Origin: Holtermannia corniformis
Taxonomy: Eukaryota > Basidiomycota > Tremellomycetes > Holtermanniales
Length of the DNA stretch: 64,000 bases
Reading direction: 5' to 3'
Assembly: GCA_001599935.1 (NCBI GenBank)
Contig: BCIJ01000029.1
Location: 135,331-199,330 of the forward strand
Shown piece by piece: positions 34,508 through 44,641 of this stretch (its first letter is position 1; every line of letters starts with the position of its first letter). Under the pieces are notes generated by a model that did no database searches, was not told where the DNA came from, and saw only the letters and a program-made list of their open reading frames with translations. The position numbers and the translations under genes were made by a program.

Positions 34508-34832
34508 GCCCCGCCGTCAGCTTGAAATCCAGCGAACTCCCAAGGCCGAACGAGCTGGACGGTAGCCCACCCTTGCACGATTTGATCATGTCGCGATTCC
34601 ATGGTGCATGTCAGCTGGATGGGTGCGACTGCTCTGAAATGCTGATTGCTAGTATTGCTTGGGCCCAGAGTCGTTAAACCCAAACACCCAACCTTGCCAA
34701 CTAAGTGAGCGGGTCGTGGCACGGTTGAGCATCGCGCGGCGAGCATCGCGCGGCTCAGCAAGTCATATCCGCACTTTATTTCCATCTGCATTCCCCTGAT
34801 CGACTACTCTTGATTTCACATCTCCCTCTGGT

Positions 34833-36599
34833 TCAGTACTATACAGTAGTCAGCCCGCGACTCGGCCGTGTGTTGTCACCACTCACGATGTACGGGATGA
34901 TGCGGTATGGGACCTGCTCGCAGTACTGATGCCTGTCAGCCGCTGGCTACGCGCCTCAAGGCAGACATACCTTGTCCCAGTCTTTACCGTACTTTTTCCT
35001 GCACGCCTCATCGTCCCGGATCTGGCGGTGGAGCAGGAGGACAGCAAAGTACGCGACGTAAAAGTAGGTCAGAGGGCTACCGAACCCGGTCGGGAGGCAC
35101 CATGCCCAGCTGTGATCATTAGTGATTCGTCGGCGGCAGAGGCAGAGACGCACGCCATGAGCCAGTCGCCGAGATAGTTCTGTGATCATGTTAGCTTTGG
35201 AGCGTTGGCCAGCTTGCAGACTGACCGGGTGACGCGAGCGACCCCACCAGCCGGACGTCAAGAGCTTGGTCCCGCGCTCGGTCGTCATAAAAGTCAAGTC
35301 TGGCCGGTGTCAGTCGTCCATCACGCTCGATCGTCAGAGCACACGCACTCTTGGTGTTCTTGCCTTGACGAAAGTCATTCTTCTCGGCGTTGCTGACGCG
35401 GAAAATGTAGTAGCCTACGAGCTGGAGCGCGAGGATACCGGCCGTGCCCGGGAGACCGAGATCGACTTGGCGGAAGGCGAGGTAGCGTGCTTGAAGCGAG
35501 TAGGTGAATGGTACCCATGTCAAGTCGCCGATCGAGAGCATGAACCCAAAGCCATCGGTGGTAATGTCCATGGTGGTGAGAATGAGAGGCTTGCCGGTTG
35601 TTAGCTGGTGTGAGCGATCAGGGTACGCGACTGACCTCGAGATAGAGCGAGTCGGCGACGTACCACCCTTGGAACAGGAGGACGAGCCACATGCTGTCGG
35701 TGACGCGACCGATCCGGATGTACTGCTCGCAGGCCGACGAGATGTTGATCAAGAGCCACAGGATGAGTCCTGGGCGGATCTCGTTGAAGCTCTTGATGTC
35801 AAAGGACGGGATCCAGGGAGGGGTGGGGTTGAGCGGGCGACCGATGAAGAACTGCGAGTGGTGTCAGGACGTTGAGGGATAGATGATAGACGCACATCGT
35901 AGATGAAGACGCCAGAGTTGCCGCCAAGCGCAAGCAGTTCTTTGGTCTGGAAGCTCGCGAGGTAGACCCAAACGGCCTGGAAGACGGACATTGCGAGCGA
36001 GGCGGAGAGCAGGGGCACCCAGTGGTCGTAAATGTACGTCAGTGACTCTGCGCCTCCGGGACGGGCGACAACGCCAGCGACAATGCCGAGGGTGAGCAGC
36101 AGGGTCCTGAAGCCTGTATTGCCATTCAGAACGACACGAGCGGTGGGATCGATCACTGACCGTTGATCTTGTACACTTTACGCGTGCCGTCACGCAGCAG
36201 CGTGCCCTCGACCTTGTCTCCTGGCAGCACGGCCCACGCAGCGACGACAAACGCGTACCAAGCGAGGTACACGGCTGCGGCTTCCCACTCCCATAATTTG
36301 CCCTGGAGCGATGGCCACTCGTTTGCCTGCACGGCCCGGATCGCCGCCCTCCAGTCTGCCGACGAGCTAGTCAAGCACCCGGTCGTCTCGTTGCACCCAT
36401 AGAAGAGCAAGTAGGAGAATGCAGGCGTGAGCACGGTGATTGCAAACGTCCCCAGTGGGCCGAAGAATTCGTCGGGCTTGGACTTTGGGTTGAGCTCGGC
36501 GTACGAGAGCGCTTCGGGGTGGGCGGGGACGAGGACCTCGGCTGTGGCAGTGATGGTGGTGACGGTCGTGCCCGGTGCGGGCTCTTGGTCTGTCGCCAT
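34833..36599 (-). CDS. ERG24: Delta(14)-sterol reductase (ERG24)
   Basis: ER membrane enzyme that uses NADPH to reduce the C14-C15 double bond after lanosterol 14-demethylation in ergosterol synthesis. From ATG 36599 (MATDQEPAP; an upstream in-frame ATG exists at 36656), about 50 residues precede the first helix ([17 protein letters not shown]). Family blocks seen in order are [57 protein letters not shown] and [20 protein letters not shown]. The C-terminal signature is [20 protein letters not shown] followed by a tail ending YRIIPYI plus Y. The last tyrosine codon and stop come from a 6-nt terminal exon (34833-34838) after a GTGAGT intron. ERG4 and lamin-B-receptor relatives share the fold; the LNPTPPW block with the long N-terminus favours ERG24. 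Confidence 0.92.
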
Positions 36600-36974
36600 G
36601 GTTGTTGATGACTCGAGGTGCTTGGACGATGTCGTGGCGACAAAGTCTGATGGCATCGAACGATGTGGCGCCGATATCGGTCGAGAGGATTGGCGTGCTC
36701 ATGGCGTCGGTACTGTGCACCATTCCTGTCCATGCATGTCCTCTTGCGTAGAGGGCTGTCCCTTGAGCAGTGTGTCATGTCATACACTGGTGCTGGCAAT
36801 GATCAGAGAGATCTCCGTCGGCACCACTTGGGCGCCAGTCATCCAGCTGCTATACATCTATGCCATGGGACACGCTCGTCGATGTCAATGCTCACCATGC
36901 TGGGCATGCTCTTGTAGTTGCGTCATCGAAACATGTCCATCATCGAGTAAAGCACCTTGTACACCAACCATTAA
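36600..36974. other. Divergent promoter, ERG24 / AlkB-like gene
   Basis: The 375 bases between divergent starts must serve both genes. The ERG24 side holds an alternative ATG (36656). No specific sterol-response or damage-response element was recognised by eye. Confidence 0.5.
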
Positions 36975-38035
36975 ATGTCAGCTCTCAAGCGTCAAGCCTC
37001 GTCCTCGTCTCTCTCTTCCGCCAGTCCATCGAAACCACCCACGGCCGAGGGCTCAAACGCCAAGCGTCGCAAAGCTACCGCCGAGCGAAGTAATTTCCAG
37101 CAGATCACCAAGCCCGAGTTTATCGATCGCTATCGTGTCCAAGGGCTCGGCTATGGCGGGGATGTCTTCTATCAGCCAGCTGTGAGCACTGTAAGATCTC
37201 TCGAGGCGGTACTGATAGAGTGGGCCAAGGTTGTCGACGAGACGACAGCTTCGGGATGGTATGATGAGCTAGCGGCACTCGAGTCTTGTACGTCGCCTGT
37301 CGTCTTGTCAGTTGAGAACCTCACCATCGCTGCAGGGTGTACGTCCACTCCCGACCCCCCACCCCACTGACCCAACCACATAGATCGACCAACGCTCAAG
37401 CTCTACGGCAAAGAGATTCTCCAATCGCGCGCCATCATAGCCTACTCTACGCAACCAGACCAGTCACTGACCTACTCCAACTCCAAGATCACATTGCACT
37501 ACCCGTTCCCGCCTCTCCTGTCCGAGATTGCACAAACGGTCGAAGCCGTCGTGGGCGTAAAGTTCAACCACTGCATGCTCAACTGGTATGCTGATGGCGG
37601 GGTATATATCGGGTCCGTCTGGCAACAGGATGAGGCCTGGGCTGATAGGCGCTAGGAAACATAGTGATAATCTGAACGAGCCAGTCATCGCTTCGTTATC
37701 CCTTGGTGCTGAGCGGTCGTTTATCCTGTCGCCTCGGCTGCCGGACAAGCGATCGGCAGAGTCCAAGGCTTGTAGTGCGAGACAGGTCGAGCTAAAGGCA
37801 CGCAAGAATGTAAAGTGGGTGCTGGCCAACGGGAGCTTGACCGTCATGCAAGGTGCGTAGGCGTCATCCGCCCCAACAGGGACTGATCAGAGCAGGTCTG
37901 ACGCAACACTACTGGAAAGTAGGTCTGCGCATGGACCGAGCTAGCCTGTCGACTGACGCGGCGTAGCACGAGATCCCAAAAGAACCCAAGATCAAGACGG
38001 GGCGAATCTCTCTCACGTTCCGGCAGATAATATAG
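36975..38035 (+). CDS. AlkB-like 2-oxoglutarate/Fe(II) dioxygenase
   Basis: Predicted nucleic-acid demethylase of the AlkB/ALKBH2-3 type that repairs 1-methyladenine and 3-methylcytosine by oxidation, probably nuclear. The N-terminus (MSALKRQASSSS...) is Ser/Lys-rich with KRRKATAER as a likely nuclear signal. The catalytic core reads FNHCMLNWYADGGVYIG then KHSDN, giving the iron ligands His and Asp; the second His is in QHYWKHEIP and the oxoglutarate-binding Arg in GRISLTFRQ. These last elements sit on separate exons. Introns occur at about 37289-37383 (95 nt, longer than usual), after YIGG-type sequence near 37615, and twice near 37855-37965. The stop is TAG 38033-38035. The substrate (DNA or RNA) is not determined by sequence. 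Confidence 0.9.
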
Positions 38036-38112
38036 CCCTAGCCAATGCAAGTGTGCGTGAAGCGTCGCATCGCCAGCGTACATACAATCCAGATCCAGCT
38101 CGGTGCGCTCGC

Positions 38113-39063
38113 TTAAAAAGCGGGCTGGTCCTCTGGCTGCGCGTCCTCCTGAGCGGCGGCGGGCGCAACGTTGACGGGCTGGTCCTTGTGCTCGGAGCGC
38201 GTCTCGATCGGAGCCTCGGCCTTGGGCCTGTGCGTGTTAGCTGAGGATCGGTGAGAGCGACACGACGTACTCGAGGACAGTGACGGCGTCGGGAAGGGGC
38301 TTGGATGGGCCCTGCTTGCCCTCGGGGTCAAAGGCCTTCATGCTGTCGTATCGTCAGCTACATTTGAACCTGAGCGCTGTGCCACACTCACATCTTGACC
38401 TTGATGCCGAGCACACCCTGGCGGAGGAGGACGTGACGGACGGCGTAGTCGACGTAGTCACGGGCGGGCTGACCAGAGTGGATCATGAAACCGTCGGTAA
38501 ACTTCATCGACTTTGCACGGGCGGCACGGAGCTTGCCCGAAACGACGACCTCGCAGCCCTTGGCTCCCGACTCCATGACGAAGCGGAGGACACCGTAGCA
38601 CGCGCTAGGGGCAGCGTCAGTCCCACGCGACCTAGCAAAGGAATCAAGACGACTGACCGACGGACGGCAAGACCGCCGAGGAGCTTGTAGCGCAAGCTCT
38701 CGGCCTGAGCGACGGCCGAGAGACCACGGAACTGAACCTTTTCGGCGTAGAGCTCCAAAGTGTTCTCGGGGAACTTGAAACGCTTCTCAACGAGCGCCTT
38801 GAGCTCACGGATCCGGCGACCCTTGTCACCGAGCACGTCCTGGGTGTGCGTCGCACGGATGATGATCTCGGTCCTGGCGTGGGTCACACGGACCTCGCAG
38901 CCAGAGTAACCCTCCTCTGCGAGCTCGCGAGTGCTGGTATGCGCGTCAGTAGCGTCCGATCGGGGGCGGTACCAGGGACTGACAAGAACTCGCCGAGCTC
39001 GGCCTGGAAGACACCATCGGCCACAAACTTCCTCTTCTTTGAGATCTGAGCCGACGTCGACAT
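38113..39063 (-). CDS. RPS3: 40S ribosomal protein S3 (uS3)
   Basis: Small-subunit ribosomal protein at the mRNA entry site, with a KH domain. From ATG 39063: [40 protein letters not shown], the KH element [36 protein letters not shown], and [20 protein letters not shown], followed by [20 protein letters not shown] and [20 protein letters not shown]. The C-terminal tail is acidic and Gln/Pro-rich ([15 protein letters not shown]). Five exons are separated by short introns, and the stop TAA is at 38113-38115. Length and content match eukaryotic S3. Convergent with the AlkB-like gene (78 bases between stops). Confidence 0.97.
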
Positions 39064-39290
39064 TTTGCACAGTTGATGATCACACACACGGTGCGTTGGG
39101 TGGTCAAACCGAGTTTCTCTCTCGGAGTTTACGCCGCGGCGTTTGGGGAATGGGGGTTTGCGTTGTGGCGGCGCTATGTACGGGTACGGCAATTAGGCAT
39201 GCGAGCTGGTGGCACATCTAGGCACGCCACACACGGCTCCGGCTCCGGAGACCGTCAGCTCAGCGCGCGCCAGCACCACCAGCACCAGCC

Positions 39291-40159
39291 ATGGCCGTCC
39301 AGTTCAGGCCAGGCGCACTGCTCCACTCATTCCTAGGCGTAGTAGATATCAAGATCGGTCAGTCCCTCGGCTCTCCCGTTAGCCCCTCTCTCACGGCTCA
39401 GGCGCCGAGATTGTGCTCTTGTTCGGGGTCAGTGCACCATCGCGTTCAGTCGAGACACTGCTGACGCCAAACAGGTCATCAACAAGGTCGCAGGGATCTA
39501 CGGCTTGATCTCCGTCTTCACCGGTGGCTCGCTCCTTCAGATCGTCTTTTACGTTTACAGCATCGCGACCTTGTTTGGCTACCTCTGGGGTATCCGTGCT
39601 GCCGCAACGGTATGTCCATTCTCGTTCGCCTCGTCCTAACCTATATCATGCTCATGCTCAACCCACAGGAAAACTCGAAACCTGCACTACTAGCCGCCCA
39701 CCTATACACCCTCGACCACATCCTGCTCACGCTAGCCCACTACCTGTTCGCCCAGCACTACTGGTACGCGATCCCACACGACGGCAGACGGATAGCAAAC
39801 TCGCAAGCGCAAGAAGACTTGATCAAGCTCGCCGTATCCCGCGGTGAAGTCGAACCAGCCGGCACAGGACATGACGAGGAGCTGAGGGCAGCACTCGCTC
39901 GAGGGATCTGGGATGCAGAGCGGGGGACGGCGGCCGGTGTCGTAGTATTGGGGTGGTTCGTCAAGGTCTGTATCTGTCCCTCTCTTTTCCTGACGTCGAA
40001 ACGGTCGAGCTGACGCCGGGATCATAGATCTACTTCATCGTCGTGCTGTACTCGTACGCGGCCCATTTGAGATCAGCGACGTATCATTCGCTCCCACTCT
40101 CGTCGCCTGCACCAAAGCGCGAGCAGCCGAACGGGAACGCAGGCGAAGACTGGGAGTGA
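39291..40159 (+). CDS. KEI1: IPC synthase regulatory subunit Kei1
   Basis: Predicted Golgi membrane subunit that binds and supports Aur1 in inositol-phosphorylceramide synthesis. From ATG 39291 (MAVQFRPGALLHSFLGVVDI) the conserved N-terminal module follows: GAEIVLLFG, then VINKVAGIYGLISVFTGGSL, LQIVFYVYSIATLFGYLWG, a linker, and LYTLDHILLTLAHYLFAQHY. A final helix (VVVLGWFVKIYFIVVLYSYA) and a polar tail end at DWE (stop 40157-40159). Three to four hydrophobic segments match the Kei1 layout. Introns are short, with GTCAGT donors. The assignment rests on the NKVxGIYGL pattern and overall shape. Confidence 0.8.
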
Positions 40160-40458
40160 TGGCATAGAGCATGCATTGGTTATTGACGCACATGAACAGT
40201 CGAGTGGGTGATCTGCGCATTCGACCGACCCGAAGCGTCGTCTACATCATGCCAGTACAGCCGAAGAGCGTTATCTTCGGCGCGAGACTCTGACGCAACA
40301 GACCTGGCGCAAGTGCGTTTGTTCAAGCTTGCGTCCTGAACGGCCTCACGACTACCACCGCTGCATGTTGCATTCGGTACTATACTGTATTCCTTCCACC
40401 TGCTCGTGTACGTCCCGCGCGCCTGACCCCTCGCTCTCCCTCTTCCGTCTGCACCCGC

Positions 40459-41421
40459 CTACTTTGTCCTCGGCACGCTCCGGCTCCGAAGCTGCCTCAC
40501 TTCAACCTTGACTTCATCCCCCGTCTCTTCGCCACTGGTCGCCGTCGGCGTTGGCCCACTTCGCCTGACCTTGGCTTTGGCCTTGGTCTTGGCGCCAGCA
40601 GGCTGCTTTTCGCGCTCTGCGTGAGCCTGTTCAGCAGCGTACCGCTCGGCAAGGTCGAGTTGCTCGGCGTAGTCTCGACGAAGCGAGTGGGCGATCTCGG
40701 ACCCTAGAGTACTGATGATCCCGAGCGGGATCACGAGCCAGAGACTACAGACGACCGAGTCAGTGGTGATGCCAGCGCCAACAAGACGTACGCCTATGAG
40801 AACAACCATCAGCACCAGCGCCAGCGCCTTGGCTCCACTCACAATCGGTGCAGCCCAATACAGTGCGATATCCCGGACAGAGTTATGGCCGACATTATAC
40901 CCCCCGCTAAACCATTCAGTCGAGAACAAGAGCGCCGTCTTGGCGAATGTGAGCAGAGCCGACGCGAACCCGATCAGTGGCGTCGTTGGGTGCGCTTGCG
41001 GACTGTGGCGGAGGACGAGGTATTCAATGTTGAGAAAGGTCTCGCAGATGCTGATGAGCGCTGTGCGGTCTGAGTTTGGGTCAAGCACAGCGCGTGACGG
41101 ACCTTGCGCGTTGGAAAAGCCGTTTGATGGATTGAGGGCGGCGTACGTCTTGTCGAGCTTGCCGTATGTGCTGTGAGACGTCAGTACTACCCGAGGTGAG
41201 ATTGAGATGACTTACTTGTAGCCTGGCCATAGCCAGTTCAGGTCACCGCCTAGCAACGAGCGTGGCCGGAAAAGCAAATACGCAGAGTCTGAGTTCCACC
41301 CCATCAGCGGTAGCATTGCATCTCTAGGACCCCACGTACCCCAGAGGACAAAGATTGAAGAGATACCGAGCCAAAGTGAGATCCAGAGCGGCGGTGACCA
41401 CGTCTGCTTTGACAGCTTCAT
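40459..41421 (-). CDS. Multi-pass membrane protein, EBP-like shape
   Basis: Fungal membrane protein of uncertain function. From ATG 41421 (MKLSKQTWSPPLW) there are about five hydrophobic stretches: ISLWLGISSIFVLWGTWG, a region ISICETFLNIEYLVLRH, FASALLTFAKTALLFSTEW, DIALYWAAPIVSGAKALALV with VLMVVLIGVRLVG, and SVVCSLWLVIPLGIISTLGS. A Lys/Arg-rich cytosolic tail (KTKAKAKVRRSG) ends RSVPRTK. The arrangement of Glu/Asn/Tyr in helices is reminiscent of EXPERA (emopamil-binding) proteins, but I cannot confirm that family. One intron (near 41160-41215) joins the two exons. Stop TAG 40459-40461. Head-to-head with the EMC10 gene. Confidence 0.6.
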
Positions 41422-41530
41422 GGTTGTTGATGTCTCGTTGACCGTCGCCACCCGACGTGCCATGTTGTTTGGCTCCAGCTGATCGGCCCTTCGGAGATCC
41501 GAACCGGACTCCGGCTGGCTATGACATGAC

Positions 41531-42300
41531 ATGAGCGCGCGCACAACATCTCTCGCCGCAATGTTACTCTCAACCTTGCTAGTGTACACGCTCGCGGCGT
41601 GGTCGACAGTCTCGGCACAGGCGCAGACGAGCTATACACTGCATCACCGCTTCCTCACGATGGGTGATGAGCCGTTCCACGTGCTCGGCAGAGTGGATGC
41701 GACGACGGGCGAGTATGGTGTGCGCGAGCTGAGCTATGAGCGGTCGATTGTCGAGGCGGGGGACACGGGTGGAGCCAGTAGCTGGTATCAGATCGCGGTA
41801 GCGACGGATGACGCCGAGAAGCAATGGCCAAAGGGATCGACGCGCGCGGTTGGTACACCGCGAAGGACTACAGCGAATCGCACTGACTCGAAACAGTGCT
41901 TTGCGACTGCCAACGCGACAGCATACATCACGCTCAACTTCCCAATCGATTCCTCCACGCCAGACGGCGTCACAATCCAGTTCTCTGGTGTCCCGCGGAA
42001 CGGTTCCTGCCCCGCTACAAGCCCTCTTCCCACCCAGCTCCCCACTGGACCGGTCAACATCCGGTCCAAGTCGCCAGTACGAGTAGCAGGGTCAGTCATG
42101 CGCGGTTCTTCATGTAGCCAGAGGCTGACTATCGTTGCAGCCCGGACCTAGCACAGCCTGTCCCTGTCGACCCAACGACCGGCCAAGCTGCCGCGCCGCC
42201 GGCAGAAAAGTCGTTCTTCCAGAAATACTGGATGTACCTACTTGCTGCGGGGCTGTTTGCGTCGACGTTGATGGGCGAGGAGCCGCCGGCGAAGAAGTGA
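41531..42300 (+). CDS. EMC10: ER membrane protein complex subunit 10
   Basis: Predicted lumenal subunit of the EMC insertase, which places tail-anchored and multi-pass proteins in the ER membrane. ATG 41531 starts a signal peptide (MSARTTSLAAMLLSTLLVYT, then LAAWSTVSAQA). A beta-rich domain follows, with LHHRFLTMGDEPFHVLGRV, ASSWYQIAVATDD and CFATANATAYITLNFPI. The C-terminus, KSFFQKYWMYLLAAGLFAST then LMGEEPPAKK, is the typical fungal EMC10 end. Intron 41849-41896 is 48 nt with no stop in frame, so unspliced RNA would add 16 residues; removal restores a smoother domain. A second intron lies before PDLAQPVPVD. It shares a 109-base promoter with the divergent membrane-protein gene. Confidence 0.72.
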
Positions 42301-42807
42301 TGTATATCTTTGTGCTACGAGTGCAAGTCATATCATTTGTTAGGTCGCAAGCTATACTTCTGTAGCTGTATCGCGCTTGTCTTGTATTGTTGCTGTGCCA
42401 TTCAATTGTGTTGGCGCTTGGTGTGGTGACAGGCCTCACCTGGCATAGCTTCCCGGGGTGATCACTCGACGGCCGTGGACAACGCTATGCTGGTCTACAT
42501 CGAGAGATACCCCGTTGTCTGTTTCGGTCGATACCATACACGTGTATGTACTGCCTACTGCCAGAGTATACCGCCCTTCCCTCATGCACGCCGCGAACGA
42601 GACGATCCTCGCATCTCCAGTGCCACACTGAGCTCACCCACAAAAGTCGCGCGCCAAACCCCCCGTTCGCCACCCTGTCATCGGCGTTTCGGTGCCAAAC
42701 CCTCGAAAAATCCCGTGCGGCCTGTGTGCTCCCCTCGCCAGGCAGCTGTCGGTGGTGCGCGGCAGAGTTGAAAGGGCTTCGTCAACACCTCTCAAGACCA
42801 TCTCAAA
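42301..42807. other. RPL9 upstream region
   Basis: About 500 bases lie before the RPL9 start codon. Sequence from about 42560 onward is pyrimidine-rich (CTCACC, CCCTTCC runs), as common for ribosomal-protein gene leaders. No separate gene is supported. No named ribosomal-protein promoter box was recognised. Confidence 0.4.
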
Positions 42808-43779
42808 ATGAAGGACGTTTCGTCGGTCGAATCCCTCGTCGTGCCCAAGGACGTTACCGTCCAGATCAAGGCCCGGACGGTCACTGTCGAGGGTCCCCGG
42901 GGCAAGTTGGTCAAGAATGTTGCGCACATTCAGATGGACATCCAGCTCGTGAGTAGCGAAGAGCTGGGCGCTGAACTTGCGGGCGGTCTGTGCACAGCTA
43001 GTAGTGGCGACAGGCGGACGGCTATGTGCGCGGTGTCGACTATGCGCAGGAGGGGGAATCAGTCGAAACCCTGCTACGTTTCGACAGGCGACAGTCTGTA
43101 CTGCTGGGCCTGTACATGCTACGTGACCGCACAGACTGCGCAACCTGTCATCTCCCAGCTCAGCGTCACTCTGATCTACGCTGACACCTTATAGGTCAAG
43201 TCTGCCCAGGCCACCAAGGTCGTCTTCACCGTGTGGCACGGTGGTCGCAAGCACGTCGCGTGCTTGCGGACTATCAAGTCGCTCGTTCAGAACATGATTG
43301 ACGGTGTGACCAAGGTGTGTAGCGCGAGTTCGTCGCGGCATGACGCCTCCTGACATCCACTCAGGGCTTCCTTTACAAGATGCGCCTCGTCTACGCCCAT
43401 TTCCCCATCAACGCCATCCCCGCCGACGACGGCAAGTCGATCCAGATCCGCAACTTCTGTGCGTTGCTTGTCTAGCCTAGCTGTCTGAGTTATTGCTAAC
43501 TTTGATCAGTGGGTGAGAAGATTGTGCGCGACTGCGCAATGCTCGAGGGCACGACCGTGTCCCTGTCCGACGTCAAGGACGAGATCATCCTCCAGGGCAA
43601 CGACATTGAGAACGTCTCGCAATCGGCCGCCTCGATCACTGACAAGACCCGTGTCAAGAACAAGGATGTGCGTGGTGTCGGTTGCAAAACTGTTCAACGC
43701 TGACCTGCTGCAGATCCGTAAATTCCTCGACGGTGTCTACATCTCGGAGAAGACGAATGTTGTCATCCCCGAGCTTTAG
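42808..43779 (+). CDS. RPL9: 60S ribosomal protein L9 (uL6)
   Basis: Large-subunit ribosomal protein near the factor-binding centre. The ATG at 42808 gives [20 protein letters not shown] and [19 protein letters not shown], then [20 protein letters not shown] with [20 protein letters not shown], and [19 protein letters not shown]. The later exons are [39 protein letters not shown] and [11 protein letters not shown]. Both uL6 repeats are complete. Five exons; intron 1 (42949-43194) is 246 nt, about five times the local norm, and contains two perfect stem-loops. Stop TAG 43777-43779. Confidence 0.97.
43062..43138 (+). ncRNA. Candidate structured RNA (possible snoRNA) in RPL9 intron 1
   Basis: Two adjacent stem-loops with perfect stems lie inside the oversized first intron. 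Stem 1 is GTCGAAA (43062-43068) with TTTCGAC (43079-43085). Stem 2 is CAGTCTGT (43092-43099) with ACAGACTG (43131-43138). Two hairpins in a ribosomal-protein intron are what an H/ACA snoRNA would look like, but I did not find unambiguous H and ACA boxes or C/D boxes. It could also be an intron-folding element. Confidence 0.3.
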
Positions 43780-44641
43780 GGGGCGTTCGTCGCATGTTGT
43801 GTACTTGTGATGGATGACTACCGGACACCTTTGCGCGTGTGACGAGGCTCACAATCACGGCGAGGTAGCACCTCAAGCATGTCGTGACCTTGATCGCGAG
43901 CTCTGACTAGCGCAATTCTGGGTTCGGTTCGACGACAGTAACTGTCAGTTGCTCTAAGCTCAAGGTGACCGCATGGTAGACGGCCGGTCGGCCGCGATGT
44001 TCCTCGTTACGAGCACAGACCTTTGCAACTTTGACATCCCACTTTGCGTCGGCGCGCTGATGCTTGTACGCCAGTGATCCGCACACGGTAGCATGCCGGA
44101 GCAATGCGTCCACGGCTCCGCTCACGCTGTCGAGCTCCCTTGGGCAGGGCTGATCAAACCCAAGCCGGCCAAGCTCCCGACCTCCCATACAGTGGCCCCG
44201 GCGCCACCGGCAAAGGTTCGTCAGTGCCTGGTGGCGAAACCAAACAATGGCGATCCCATGTGCTGCCTCGCGCAACCTGCCCGTAACCCAAGGATGGGCA
44301 CGGACCGCCATCCCTTTGCTCTCTCGTCTGCTCACCTGACCCGACCGGGAGTCAGCATGCACACTGTTGACGCTGTCCCCTTTCCTTCTCCTCATTCTCA
44401 AGCTGGTTTGCGAACCCGCCCGTTCGCTGCTGTTTGTAGCCCCTCGGCATCGCGGTCAGCAGACCTGAGACTGAAGCTAGCTTGTGTTAGGGGTCAACAG
44501 ACGGTTTCGAAGTAGCTCGCGGCGACGGCGGCGGGTTGACTGCCAACGGAGCGCTCATCGCTTCATTACACTCTTTTGCGACACACACGCTCATTCTGAC
44601 AAGACTGGCAAATCCCTTTATACGAGTACTGCACATTCGAG
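43780..44641. other. Intergenic region RPL9 / alpha-amylase
   Basis: These 860 bases lie between tandem genes. A minus-strand open frame (43907-44401) has no domain and a random-like composition. The region probably holds the RPL9 3' UTR and the amylase promoter. No carbon-catabolite box or RNA gene was identified with confidence. Confidence 0.45.

Noticed and set aside
43907..44401. 164-codon minus-strand open frame upstream of the amylase
   Set aside because: Composition is random-like and no domain is present.
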